Shown: positions 33,304 to 44,329, counted from the stretch's first letter. The stretch is 64,000 nucleotides of DNA from Tipula vernalis (GCA_958295665.1 OY282560.1:48856333-48920332), one strand, 5' to 3'. Numbers and translations: made by a program. The notes: generated from the sequence alone by a model not told the origin.

Positions 33304-33401
33304 CTTCATACATATCATCTTCACATTCGGACATAATTTTTGGTTCACTAATTTTTGGATTCCATTCCTGGCTGCGAGAACATTTAACACGTTGACGGGT
33401 G
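33304..33401 (-). CDS. Host gene, second visible coding exon (98 nt)
   Basis: On the minus strand the exon is preceded by TTTTTATTTAAG (acceptor) and followed by GTAAGC (donor). It completes the split valine codon of the upstream exon (GT plus C) and then encodes about 32 residues, beginning TRQRVKCSRSQEWNPKISEP and including MSECEDDMYE, ending in phase 1. The perfect phase match with the 5' exon over an 81-bp intron (33402-33482) and the consensus splice signals make this a convincing exon. The next exon should lie below 33303 but I could not recognise it. Confidence 0.82.
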
Positions 33402-33482
33402 CTTAAATAAAAAAAAAAATACAAATTAAATTACGACTTCGTCGCGAATCGCGAATCAAAATATAATTTGCATAACACTTAC

Positions 33483-36412
33483 ACAATGAAACGGGCTTTT
33501 TTATCCCTCCGCTCCTCACCATCTGACATATCAATCCATTCATCACTATTTTCACTGCTACCCTCACTCGGCGGTGTAACACTATTAATTGTTGTACCAT
33601 ACAAACTGTTAGTCTTGTGCTCAGACGATAGGGTCGACATTGAATCGGAATGCGATAATAAATTCATTCGCATGAATTCGTTACGTGTCATCGAATTAAT
33701 ACTTTCGTAACAATTCGAGATTATTGATCGCGTCTCAATGTCGTCCTGTTGATTTGCAATTACTATATGCTGAATTGGAACTTTATCCGCCACGTATTCC
33801 GAATCAGTATTCCGAGGTTTTGGTGGGCGTGGCGGAATTTTTGTGTACTTAATTTTCTCATAGTTTGGACTCGCGGATGATGTTGAATTGGTCGTAGTTA
33901 TTGTGATGGACGACGAATCATTTTTACGCTTTGGTAATGGTATTTCGGGTGGTGATGCGATCACAATTGGATCAATATCGGAAATTGATTTACGCGGTGG
34001 TGGCACTTCGGGCGGATCTTGAATTTCGTACGCATTTTCTATACATTTTGGTGTATCCTCGACACTTTCATAATTATCGTATGATTCGTAACTATTTTCG
34101 CTGTAGGTGTCGCTGAATTTTTTCATCGCATTGATTGAACTTTTCATTTCCGAAATGCTTTGATAAATATCTGTATCCGTGTTGGTCGGTTTCTTTTTGG
34201 GTGTTTCATAAATATTCTCGATTGTTATCGGATCTTCAACCACCGTCATTATATCGTCGATGAGATGTGACTGTTGTGCACTCTCATCTTTTGGACGACT
34301 TATATACTCATAATCATCGTTTATATCATTCTGCGTGTTATTATTCGGATGGCTGTAGTCGTTCATCAATTTTGAGATTAAATCATCAGTATTTTTGAAA
34401 ATACTGGAAACCTCTTCGGTAATGGGTGATGTGGGCACCGACATAATGCCATAATCATCATCCGAGCTATTATCCAGCACATGTTGCATGAATAGTTTAG
34501 CTTTGGGGAATATCGTCTCATCCAATGAATGTGCACGATTTATCAGACTTGTGTTAACCGCTTCGACCACATTTTCCACATGATTAACTTCGTACGCACT
34601 GCCGAAACTATTGCGCGATGCGGACCGAAATAGAAATGAATCGTTTGGTTCGAGAATGCAGTTTGTAGACGGATTGTGATGGTGATTTGTTGTTGTGTAA
34701 ATGTTGGTCGTTGTCGTCAAATCGTTAACACTTTTCGATAGGTGCTCAATTTTTTGACTAACCGTACTAATTGCGTCCACTATTTTAGCCTCAGGACTTA
34801 ACGATGCCGCTTTTGATTTGTTCGATGTGAATTTTAGTCGAAGTTTTTCGTATATTCGACTGCCGTAGCTTTTACATTTGGGCTTTTGCATTTGTAGGGG
34901 GGTGTCGACAACCGGGGTTTCGGGCGCTGTTGGCGCCTCAACCTCATCCATTTGTGACTCAGTCAAATCGATATCACTGTCCTCGATAATTTTTAGTATG
35001 ACACTACTGTCGTTTATCACCGGTGTTGCAGGCCGAACTTCTTCAACTTGTTCAACAACCTGGGATGGTGATAATGGCAGAGATGATGGTGGTTCGGGGT
35101 TCTCAATTGCTTTAATAAATGCTTCAACTTTACTACTACTACTACTACTACTGCTAGGGCTATTATCACTATTATTTGGCACGTTTTTATTTAGATTACT
35201 AGAACTTCCGCGGTTACTTCGACGCAGCGTCAATTCCTTCGAATAGGTAAGTACACGCCCACTTTTATCAGGTACCTTCGGCTTATCGATTTTCGGTTCA
35301 AATATTTCAATAACCTGCTTAACATTATGACTATCATCATTGTTACTGACGCTGATGGTTTTCGGTACTTTTGGACTTGAACTTGTTCGTTTTAGTTCGG
35401 TATCCCGAATTTTGTATATATGATTATGGGTTTTGTACACATAAACCCCTTTCCGTTTCACTTCTTTTAATATTTTTGAGTCTTGATTTATCATTTGATT
35501 AAATCGTTGTGTAAGTGCGGCGACTTTACTTTCGCCGCCGCCCATTACACCGCCATTAAACGGAATCATTTTACGCGACTGTGTCGGATGCGTTTTAAAA
35601 CTTAATTTTCGGCCTGTTTTTCGTGACAGGGACGACAATGAAGCGGAGGACAAGGAATTTGTATCCTCCGGATCATATTTTGGCGGTATTTTATCATCCA
35701 TCTCTGAACAAATGCTGCTCTTACGACTGTTGTTAAGACGTACGCTACTGCTATTTGTTGTGACACTACTGCTACTACTGTTTACGGTACTATGACTCTG
35801 TGCTAAATTTATAATCTCATCACGTTTAATCCAATGTATTTTATCGCCGTTCGTATTACTTCCGACTAATGGAAATGTTGAACGCTGCTGTGTCTTACTG
35901 GTGATTGTGGTACCCGCCACTGGTTGTGGTGTACAACTTTTAATATAATCCGCTGTTTTGAATTTATTAAAATTCTCTGTGCTCAATCGACTTTTGTAAT
36001 CAGGTACTATTTCTACGGTGGTACGTTGCCGTAGGGCTAAGTCACACGAATCTATCGAGCTCTTACTATTACTATGCCGTTGAATACTATCTAAAGTGTG
36101 ATATTTTTCGGTCGTTTTTAATGTATTCTGATCAACGACGTTACTATTGTTATTATTAATACTAAGCTTACTACCACTATTATTACTAATTTTACTATTT
36201 TTGAAACTAGTTTTGATCGATGTAATCCGATTATTCCAAAATCGTGTCAGTGCCTGAACACTTTTATACTCCTTATTGGCGGTGGGTGTTGTCTCCTGTG
36301 GCGGATCCTTTATATTATTATTACTAATGTCACTACTACTAATATCACTAGTAGTAGTTATAGTATGATGTTGATACCATTGGGTTTGTGATCGTTTGTC
36401 CATTTCTATCAT
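33483..36412 (-). CDS. Host gene, large coding exon: Ser/Asn/Thr-rich adaptor-like protein
   Basis: A 2930-nt exon gives 976 codons plus two bases. I start it at the ATG at 36412 (context GTCAAAATGATA, A at -3); the open frame extends 13 codons upstream without another ATG. It ends at a good donor (ATTGT followed by GTAAGT). The protein is low in globular signature: long Ser/Asn/Thr runs, including a nine-serine run encoded by a CTA-type triplet repeat near 35131-35157, then a C-terminal third with proline-rich SH3-ligand-like motifs (PPEVPPPRK near 34006, IPPRPPKPR near 33820). Repeated tyrosine motifs in acidic context (IYETPKKK, YESYDNYESVED, YEIQDPPEVP, SEYVADKV, NSLYGTT) suggest phosphorylation and SH2/SH3 binding. 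It then ends in SDEWIDMSDGEERRDKKARF. I infer a signalling scaffold or the disordered N-terminus of a RhoGEF-like (for example ephexin-type) protein, but no catalytic domain is in the window, so identity is open. Confidence 0.8.
35131..35157. repeat. CTA-type trinucleotide microsatellite inside the host exon
   Basis: ACTACTACTACTACTACTAC-type repeat on the plus strand. On the coding (minus) strand it is an AGT-type run encoding consecutive serines in frame. The length is variable-prone but in frame, so expansions would only lengthen the Ser tract. Confidence 0.9.
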
Positions 36413-36507
36413 TTTGACCGTTTTGTTGTTGTGATTGTGGTGTAACAACAATGCGATAGATTACGTTATGTTTATTTATGCAAAACGCATAAAAATTTAA
36501 TGGACAC
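36413..36507 (-). other. Host gene 5' untranslated segment and splice acceptor
   Basis: On the minus strand TTTATTTTTATTTTTTCAG immediately precedes 36507, a strong pyrimidine-rich acceptor. The 95 bases from there to the ATG at 36412 have no in-frame ATG. This implies at least one further upstream, non-coding or short coding exon to the right of 36.5 kb. Confidence 0.65.
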
Positions 36508-37089
36508 CTGAAAAAATAAAAATAAAAAAATGAATTAATTATAAATAAAAGTGAAAGTATTTTACGAGTAATAGACAACAATAAAAGAGCGCACGTTTAA
36601 AAAGTCATCGTTTTTTGGCAATCAAAAAATCGATTTCCGGACTTCCGGTTAAAGATCGTGTACATTTTTACGATCGTTAACTAATCAAATAAAAATTGGT
36701 TTACGATCGCGGTCAAGCAAAGATTTTTTAAAAGGTGGCAACATAGTAACCGCGATCGTTGGATTATTTAATGATCAGTGATCGCACTTAAAACGTTTTT
36801 TCAAATATTTCATGTAACTTTCATATAACGATCACTTCATAAAATAATTTAAATAATTTTTTCTGATCTAATCGATTATGATCAGTGATCGCAAAACAAA
36901 GATACAGAAAAGACGTAATTTTTTGGTTAAATACTTTTTAAACACACAGCGTCTATTTAAGTTCAACGGTTCGGTTCGAGAGATAATTGACTTGGTAGAT
37001 TGTAAATTTAAAAAAAAAAATTCTTCAACACAAATTTCATACTTTTGATATTCTATCAACAGTCAATTTTCATTCAAACTCGTTCAAGT
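36508..37089. other. Upstream flank of host gene; GATC-motif cluster
   Basis: No coding sequence is supported. Between about 36650 and 36895 there are at least nine CGATC/GATCG motifs, two of them inside a shared longer string TGATCAGTGATCGCA (near 36771) and GATCAGTGATCGCA (near 36879). Whether this is intron or promoter is unknown, since the upstream exon has not been found. Confidence 0.4.
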
Positions 37090-39110
37090 GATTAGCAAAC
37101 AATTCTATTCAAAATAATCCGCAACGCTAAGTCTTCCAACCAGTCTTTCTCCTTGTGGATATTTAATAACACTGACGTTGTATTCTCCATATTTTTTGCG
37201 TTATATCTCGTTGTAACATGGTACCAATTTTCTCGGCGTGTGTTTGCCCCGAACACCTCCCACCGATTTAGTTCGTTCGACAAGTAATCCAATACAATGG
37301 TCGAGTCAGTCCAACAACATTTGTTACTTACAGTGGTAGACAGTAATTATCCAACGGATCTCATTAATTCAACTAACAGTAAAGAAACACATAGCTCCAA
37401 TCGTGCAATTGACAGGGTCTTTATAGGAGTGACCTTGGATTTTGCCGTAACTAATTTTGTGGAAAAATTGCCCAGTTCAGTTTTATGACTAGTGAGCACT
37501 ACGGTGGCGAAGTAATATTCAGTTTCATTTGATGTTGTAAGCTATCTTGATATTTTTATCGATCATAAATCCTGCAACTTGATACAAAGTGCCAACCCAA
37601 CAATTCAGTTGAATTGAACACCCATTTCCCTAATGGTCAAATCGAATTTCATCCCTTTTTCAATCGAGCCAGTTCCTCTAAAACTCGAATTTCAATAAAT
37701 GGTGCGGATTTCATTCCATACGTTAAGGTGATCAGTTCATAAGCTTACAATCATTCGGGTGTACCAAAATTTAACGGTACATTTTCTCTACGTCGCATAC
37801 CACAGCGATTTTATATTCTCTAAATCGTTAATAATATTTGATATAAGGACGCTTGATTGATTATACCTGTACCTATACCATTAGTATTCCATTTAATGAG
37901 ATCCGATTTGATGTTTTTATGGAGTTTGATGCTTGACTCCTACATTAATCCGTGAATTCGTCGCGGGCAAATGTTTTTTAAATGGATACTTGTCTACTTC
38001 GAGCTAAATTTAACGATAGGCCTAGGTCAGGAAGTTTTTGATTGAAAGGTCTCACCAGCAATCGTCCAATAGAATTTTTTCTCCGTAGTTTTGTTGAATA
38101 TTGATCCATCCACACTTGCGGTTGATAGATGTTGCATTTCACAAATATACGCCTGGCACTCTTTCGATCTTGTCATATCACCATTAACTCGCATCATCTA
38201 ATCTGAATCTTCCACAAATGCTAATATTATGTCTATCTTGCCTTGTTCACCAAACCCTGGATCAGCCATAAATATCGGGAACTGTTCCTTATCCAATTCA
38301 ATTGAGTGAACCGGCAATAGTGACCTTTCTGTGTCGTAACGTGATCCTAATTTCAGATGAACCTCACCACGATAGGTTTGTGATCGTTTGTCGGTCGAAT
38401 CATCGGCACAAGGGACCGGATTTGGTATGATCATCCTCTGGATGTAATAAGGTATTATGCTTCCGGTAGCAAATCGCACACTTAATGTTGGATGCCCTGC
38501 TTCTATCTCAATTCATTAAACAAGAAGGATACCGTTGATTTGGTATCGTTAAAGGAATCCCGTGTTTAAATACCTTTCGTGGCTTCTAAATCGTCTGAAC
38601 GATTCAACAGAAACTTAAAAATTTATCCAAGTTTGGATAACCAGTAGCACATGAATGTAGTGTCCGTAGTATCGTGCGTTCAACGTCGATTGTAATCTTG
38701 AGTAATCTTATGTACAACGGAACCTGTAGCATAGATGTTGTTGTTGTCATTGTAGCATTTCTTTCATTCCCCACTTCCTCCACTCGCTCAAATGTGCGTT
38801 CACCTTATAATAACGTTCACTGAATTCGATAGCATATGATTCAATACTCGGATCTATTCTTCAATAGATTGGCTGATTGGTTTGCATTGCATCAACATCA
38901 CTAGATTTTTTCTCCACGTACTTCTCCAAATTCTTCAATAGCGCCTACAAAGAACTTTGTGTCGCTTCGTGAATTGCTAACTGTTATGCCGTAGTCAAAA
39001 CTATAATTAGAACTATAGTACGTTACACAGGTTTCTGTTACCATCACCGGACAATAAGAATCGTAAACAAGTCTCCTTACTATTTTGACACTGATTGCCA
39101 CACAACAAAG
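37090..39110 (-). pseudogene. Second BEL/Pao relic
   Basis: Minus-strand blocks identify it. TAKSKVTPIKTLSIARLELC (about 37390-37450) is the Pao RNase H start, STIVLDYLSNELNRWEVF (about 37235-37290) the DSxIVLxWL block, and WYHVTTRYNAKN a degraded version of the next block. At 38198-38479 the open stretch has MADPGFGEQGKIDIILA, resembling the second protease block. An upstream part at 38720-38880 with a WRKWG segment may be Gag. Everything between is decayed beyond recognition, and no LTR is seen. Confidence 0.65.
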
Positions 39111-39224
39111 TGGTGTACTCTAGGTAAATTGTTTACAGCATAATGGCGACACACTGGCCCTCCCAGAAATTTACTTCTCTCATTGTCATTCAGTGATCAT
39201 CATGTACAAATAGCTAAAATATAT

Positions 39225-39233
39225 TAACTAAAT
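39225..39233. repeat. 9-bp target-site duplication TAACTAAAT (left)
   Basis: It precedes the left arm of the palindromic element. The second copy follows the right arm at 40223-40231. Confidence 0.88.
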
Positions 39234-40222
39234 GTGTACATCACACCAGAAATCCCATTTTAGAAAACCCAAGATTTCTATATATAATTCGAACCATTGG
39301 GATTGTGCAATTTTGTGCCTGTAATTAGAAAATTTGTGCATAGCGTACTTTAGGAATTAGGATGGGATTTCTCACGTGATTATCACACCAGAAATCCCAT
39401 ATATTCCGTTTATATAATAAAACATATTTTTCGGAGTATGATGATTGTGCAAAATTGTGCGTTACTAAACTGACCTTGAAAATAGTTTATATTGGCCAGA
39501 ATCGGCCATAGAACATCCACAATTGATCAAAATCGTGATTTTTCGAAGAGGTTATAAGGGCGATTTCCGGAAATCCCACCTTTTATTAACATTCGAATTA
39601 AAACAAAGTGTGGTTATTATGCTGGCCAAGTCTCACGATTGTGCATATTATACTTTAGCCAGAATCGGCCATAGAACACCCACAATTGATCAAAATCGTG
39701 ATTTTTCGAAGAGGTTATATGGGCGATTTCCAGAAATCCCACCTCTTCGAATAATCACGATTTTGATCAATTGTGGATGTTCTATGGCCGATCATGGCTA
39801 AAGTGTAATATGCACAAACGTGAAACTTGGCCAGCATAATAACCATACTTTGTTTTAATTCGAATGTTAATAAAAGGTGGGATTTCTGGAAATCGCTCAT
39901 ATAACCTCTTCGAAAAATCACGATTTTGATCAATTGTGGATGTTCTATGGCCGATTCTGGCCAATATAAACTATTTTCAAGGTCAGTTTAGTAACGCACA
40001 ATTTTGCACAATCATCATACTCCGAAAAATATATTTTATTATATAAACGGAATATATGGGATTTCTGGTGTGATAATCACGTGAGAAATCCCATCCTAAT
40101 TCCTAAAGTACGCTATGCACAAATTTTCTAATTACAGGCACAAAATTGCACAATCCCAATGGTTCGAATTATATATAAAAATCTTGGGTTTTCTAAAATG
40201 GGATTTCTGGTGTGATGTACAC
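39234..40222. mobile_element. Foldback element: 989-bp near-perfect palindrome
   Basis: The left arm, starting GTGTACATCACACCAGAAAT, runs inwards for about 480 bp and reappears as its reverse complement in the right arm ending GTGATGTACAC, with only a scatter of mismatches. The centre is near 39728. Within each arm the segment with CCACAATTGATCAAAATCGT is itself duplicated (39505-39560 and 39670-39720 in the left arm), and AGAAATCCCA occurs repeatedly. A 9-bp duplication flanks it, as in Mutator-like and some foldback elements. Open frames inside merely reflect the palindrome; there is no transposase. High arm identity points to a recent insertion. Confidence 0.93.
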
Positions 40223-40329
40223 TAACTAAATGCTATCATGTCACATCCTGTTTAGTTGATATACACGAATAGACCACGATTGTGGCAAACTACAAACATT
40301 ACTAGTGTGAAGTTTATGACAAATAATTT

Positions 40330-40530
40330 TGACAAAATATAAAAACGCGTTAGCGTTACTAAAATGTAAAACCTAACAACAGCCGAATAAAATGTGAATG
40401 TGTGGGTTTGGTGGATTCACACACAATCGTACAGACGCATATCTGAGAATGCCATCGTATTGTATGTACCTTTAGGGATGTTTTGGGGCATACGAAATAT
40501 TTGCGTGACCCTTCAAATGGTTTTAATGAA
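40330..40530 (+). repeat. Left arm of an imperfect inverted repeat around gypsy-3
   Basis: A segment with ATGCCATCGTATTG, then CCTTTAGGGATGTTTTGGG and CATACGAAATATTTGCG (about 40449-40511) is the reverse complement of 44676-44755, with roughly 85% identity by eye. Weaker similarity extends outward through AAAACCTAACAACAG (40370) matched with AAAACCTTACAACAG on the other strand near 44830. The two arms lie either side of gypsy-3 and of the C19-like fragment. Confidence 0.7.
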
Positions 40531-40539
40531 TCGCGATGA

Positions 40540-40709
40540 ACTCGCGATCTTAAAACAATTAGAGATTCGTTCAAATTTTACGGTTCAAACTGCACTAATT
40601 GTAAATCGCCAATCGAAAATCCCGATGAACTACCACGTAAGACTCGGAACGGGTTTGCTGTTGTACATGTTCAACCACTGCTTTCCAATACAAGGTACCA
40701 TATCAAAAT
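40540..40709 (+). pseudogene. C19 peptidase-like fragment, left part (split by gypsy-3)
   Basis: In the frame that is continuous with 44330 onward, the segment encodes a CTNCKSP cysteine pair, then a stretch ending NGFAVVHVQPLLSNTRYHIK. This resembles the zinc-finger and following strand of ubiquitin-specific peptidase-like (C19) domains, in which a hydrophobic VxVQxL strand precedes the His box. No cysteine-box (NSCWFxS) is seen upstream, and stops occur around 40540, so the gene is a fragment. It is cut by the gypsy-3 target duplication AAAAT at 40705-40709. Confidence 0.45.
40705..40709. repeat. 5-bp target-site duplication AAAAT (left)
   Basis: It abuts the left LTR of gypsy-3. The second copy is at 44325-44329. 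Confidence 0.9.
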
Positions 40710-40881
40710 TGTTATGTAGTGAGGTCGTACTGTATGAATGTAAACGAACTTCATAGTATACATGAAGTTATGTTGGGTTTTGACGTCCAAATGTGGAACA
40801 AGCGTATTTTTGGATATCTTAAGAAATAAACATTATAAGAAGCAATTATAATCGTGTTTCATATTAAACCCATATATTACA
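40710..40881 (+). repeat. Gypsy-3 left LTR (172 bp)
   Basis: It starts TGTTATGTAGTGAGGTCG and ends CATATATTACA. It aligns without gaps to 44153-44324. Confidence 0.95.
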
Positions 40882-40987
40882 ATTGGCGACGAGATGTTAT
40901 AATCGAAAGTGTGTAGAAATAATTAAAATTAAGAATAAATTTTTTTTTTTGTTGTGGGGGTGAAAGAAGAACCAAATTGATATCAAA

Positions 40988-41917
40988 ATGGCGGAATGTG
41001 TTCATATTCCGAAATTCGATCATACGTTAGAGGATTGACAGATTAAGTGAAAAAGAAAATTGGTCGTTAACGGAAGCGGTGACTACGGCGAAGAAATATG
41101 AAGTTAAGCTGATTAGAAACGATGAGTTATCAGCAGATGTGAATTGGGTAAATAAAAAGGAAGGTCTTCCAAATCGAAATTAAGTGGTGGCAAACAAAAC
41201 GTAACCGGTGAACGAAGAGGTGCAATAAATGTAAAAACATTTACGAAATGTGAACATTGCGGATTTGGGAATCATTCTTCAATTAGATGCAAATTCAACA
41301 ATGCATCATGCTACGGCTGTAATAAAAAGGGGCACCTGCTTGCGATTTGTAAAGAGGTGAAAATTAACGTAGTGAGTAATTCCGCGCCTAATAGTGAGTT
41401 GCAAGGAGATCGAAATTTGGACAATTTGTCTTCGGAGTCAGCCGGAATGCATGAAATTGTGTCAATTGGTGGGAATGAACGGTTGTGCAGTTCAAGTATA
41501 ACGGAAAATTTTAATCCGTTTTTAATTAGAATTAAGATTCTAAAGGAGATGGTAACTTTCCAAATCGATTCCGGAGCTGGGGTTTCAGCTATTCCAGCGC
41601 GTATGTTCTTTCAACAATTTCCACCAGTGAAATTGTTACCTGATACTACTACGGTAAAATGTTACGGCGGCGGAGAACTTAAAGTTGTGGGGGTGTTTGA
41701 ACCGAAAATATTGTATAATGAGGTAACAAGAAAATTTAGGATTTTAGTGATTGAGAATGCGTCAATGCCCATTGTTGGACGTGATTTCATTAGAGAATTC
41801 AAAATTAAGGTCGTGTCGATTAATAACATGGTTGATGGTGAGGTTAAAGAAGTAGATCAGATAGTGAAGGATTACAAGATTACAACGAGCTCTTTGATGG
41901 TAAAATTGGGAAGTTGA
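40988..41917 (+). pseudogene. Gypsy-3 Gag remnant and protease
   Basis: An ATG at 40988 opens a short Gag start (MAECVHIPKFDHTLED, then stop). After a deletion the knuckles CEHCGFGNHSSIRC and CYGCNKKGHLLAIC follow near 41250-41350 in a shifted frame. The 186-codon open stretch 41357-41917 then encodes a retropepsin with FQIDSGAGVSAIPARMF (active-site Asp, about residue 73) and a PIVGRDFI block (about residue 140) matching the second conserved strand. The capsid is missing. Confidence 0.85.
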
Positions 41918-42600
41918 AAGGAGTGATAATAAAAACGGCGCAGCCGAAGTTATTTAATGCACGACCTGTACCGCATGCGTTCAGAGATGTGGTAGAGCAC
42001 CAAATAAGAGATCTGGATAGACAGGGGGTTATTACGCGTATAGATTCAGCAGTATGGGGTACACCTTTAGTTACAATTTTGAAGTCCGATGGAAACGATT
42101 AGAATCTGTGCGGATTACAAGACGACTGTAAATCCGCATTTAGCATATGTTAAGTACCCGTCGCCTCGAATCTCGAAAATCTTCGCTAAGCTTCAAGGAA
42201 ATAAAATATTTTCAACCATCGATTTGGCTTTGGAAAATTGGTCGCTTGGAGTACGCATGTAGAAAGTTTCATGATGAATCGTTTGCCATTTGGCATCAAG
42301 TCAGCGACTGGTATTTTTCAACGGGAGATTGAAAAGTTTTTGAGAGGAATTATGGGGGTCATAAATTTAATGACCTCTAAAGCTGAGAGAAATTACGGAA
42401 TGATACAAAAGGAAGCCTTGGCGATTATTTACGGAACCAACAAGTTTCATCAATATTTGATAGGTCGTCCGTTTACTATAGTAACAGATCACAAAACCAT
42501 TGTTGGGCATTTTTGGGGACAAAAAGGGGATACCGCAAATGTCAGCAAGCCGCGTGCAGAGATGGGCGTTACATTTATCAGGATTCAATTTCATTATTAA
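41914..42600 (+). pseudogene. Gypsy-3 reverse transcriptase/RNase H remnant
   Basis: RT begins with LFNARPVPHAFRDVVEHQIR and GVITRIDSAVWGTPLVTILK (41914-42100). It continues in another frame with a CADYKTTVNPHL-type block and FSTIDLALENW (about 42210), and then MNRLPFGIKSATGIFQREI (about 42270-42335). The palm YxDD and thumb are absent: the frame passes directly into RNase H sequence at RNYGMIQKEALAIIYGTNKF and FTIVTDHKTIVG. This shows an internal deletion of several hundred bases. Confidence 0.85.
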
Positions 42601-43675
42601 ATATGTGGGTTCTGATAAAAATTATCTGATAAAAATTCTGCAGATATGTTATCGCGTTTGCCGATCGGAAAGAGTCCCAGCGATGAGCACGAAGAAGGAG
42701 AGGCAACATATCTTTGTCACGTTCAAAACATTAGTAGTTTGAGAATTGATTTTGAGATGATGGTAGAGGAAACGGCTAAAGACAGAGATTTAACAAAGGT
42801 AATGGAATGTCTTAAGATCGGGAAATTTGACGAGATTAAAAAAGGGAATCTGCAGTGTTTCTTCGAAAACGATAATTGATCTCAGTCGAAAAAAATATTT
42901 TAATGTGGGGATACAGAATGGTTGTACCGACCGATTTGAGAAATGAAATTTTGAAACAAGTGCATGAGACGCACATGGGAATGGTAAAAACTAAATCAAT
43001 ATTACGTTCGTATGTGTGTGCTTAACTTATGGGAAAAGTCCAAATAAAGTGCCATCCATTTCGTGGCCAAAACCCAGTAGAGCTTGGGGCAGAATACATA
43101 TGGACTTCGGCGGTCCAATCAAAGGATATTATTTCTTAATAATAATTGATGCGCCCACTGGGTGGATAGAGGTGTTTGGTACGAAGGATATGAAAACAAT
43201 AGCGTTTCGGTTATCCAGATGATATAGTGTCAGATAACGGGCGGCATCAACATGGCATCCCGCAAAGCTGACTTCTCCGGGGTATCCAGCTACAAATAGA
43301 GCAGCGGAAAACGCTGTTAAAACCGTTAAAAACGCCGTTAAAAAGTCTTTGTTTGATAATCCAAATGCCAGTGTCGAGGTGGTGGTAAATAAATTTTTAT
43401 TAGACTACAGAAACACGAATCATTCGACAACGGGTAAAGCACCAGCAGCAGTGTTACTTGGATACAAGCCAAAAATCCAGTTAGATTTACTGAAGCCGAA
43501 AAATCATTTGCTAACAGTCGTACCAGTTAATAATGGATGCGTTAACCCGATAGAACGTAAGTTCAAACCGAACGATTTGGTAATGGTGAGGGATTATCGT
43601 AATGCTAATAAACCGGGCTGGCAAAAAGCTATTATCGTAAAGGTATATGGTAGTAGAAACTATTTATCCAGATAG
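42601..43675 (+). pseudogene. Gypsy-3 integrase remnant
   Basis: Fragments are SADMLSRLPIGKSPSDEHEE (end of RNase H, about 42640), the zinc domain relic near 42940-43020 (HETHMGMVKTKS), WGRIHMDFGGPIKGYYFLII (first Asp, about 43090), VSDNGRHQHG (second Asp, about 43230, next to a deletion) and ATNRAAENAVKTVKNAVKKS (Glu, about 43290-43345). The C-terminal half is open at 43349-43675 with FLLDYRNTNHSTTGKAPAAV and a basic tail. Deletions remove most of the core between the two Asp blocks and the Glu block. Confidence 0.85.
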
Positions 43676-44152
43676 GAAACGGGTCGTGTTATCAAAAGAC
43701 ATATTAATCAGATTCGACCACGGTTGGTCTGATCTGAAAATTATCAGTGTAAACAGAACCAATTTGGGCCAGTAACTAAGCAGCGTGAAAGAACCAATGG
43801 GATTGAAAAGGATAACTGTTTTTTTTTTAAGGAGCCGGAAGCGACAACAATAAGAGAGAATACATGTAATGTGGAGGGTGCTGAAGACTTCGATATAAGT
43901 GAAATGGTTGATAACGACGAAAAGTTTGTTTATGACCTTATCATTGGGATTCTTGACAGAATTGTTTATGAAACAGGAGTGGAGAGTCATCACAATTTGA
44001 GAGATAGAAATATAATTAAGAAACCATTTAGATTTAGATAAATGTTAATATAAGTTAATAATTTTATAAAGTTGATAAGGGGAGTGAGGTTATAGAACCC
44101 TAGTAATAGTAGTTAAGTAATTGAGTATTGTAAACATATTTGGGGGGACGTT
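43676..44152 (+). other. Gypsy-3 3' internal region up to the right LTR
   Basis: After the integrase end the sequence continues with a short charged C-terminal tail in broken frames, then non-coding sequence with a polypurine tract (TTTGGGGGGACG) at 44140-44151. No envelope-like gene is recognisable. Confidence 0.6.
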
Positions 44153-44324
44153 TGTTATGTATTGAGGTCGTACTGTATGAATGTAAGCGAACTTCATAGT
44201 ATACATTAAGTTAGGTCGGGTTTTGACGTCCAAATGTGGAACAAGCGTATCTTTGGATATCTTAAGAAATAAACATTATAAGAAGCAATTATAATCGTGT
44301 TTCATATTAAACGCAGACATTACA
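44153..44324 (+). repeat. Gypsy-3 right LTR (172 bp)
   Basis: It is the same length as the left LTR with about ten substitutions. It is followed directly by AAAAT, the second copy of the target duplication. Confidence 0.95.
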
Positions 44325-44329
44325 AAAAT

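Larger units (their letters stand above)
40710..44324 (+). mobile_element. Ty3/gypsy element 3, both LTRs, internally deleted
   Basis: The 3615-bp element has two 172-bp LTRs (40710-40881 and 44153-44324), both TGTTATGTA...CATTACA/TATTACA. The flanking duplication is AAAAT, a TTGGCGACGAGATG primer-binding-type site lies at 40883, and a TTTGGGGGGACG polypurine tract precedes the right LTR. Coding is reduced: a short Gag start, two zinc knuckles, protease, the first part of RT, RNase H without its first block, and parts of integrase. The palm YxDD segment has been deleted. LTRs differ at about ten of 172 positions, so it is older than gypsy-1. Confidence 0.95.

Noticed and set aside
34878..35246. 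122-codon plus-strand frame
   Set aside because: It is the antisense shadow of the Ser-rich host exon; its composition mirrors the triplet repeat on the coding strand.
39523..39964. Overlapping open frames on both strands
   Set aside because: They lie within the foldback palindrome, so the same DNA is read twice; they contain no motif and their conservation is explained by the palindrome.
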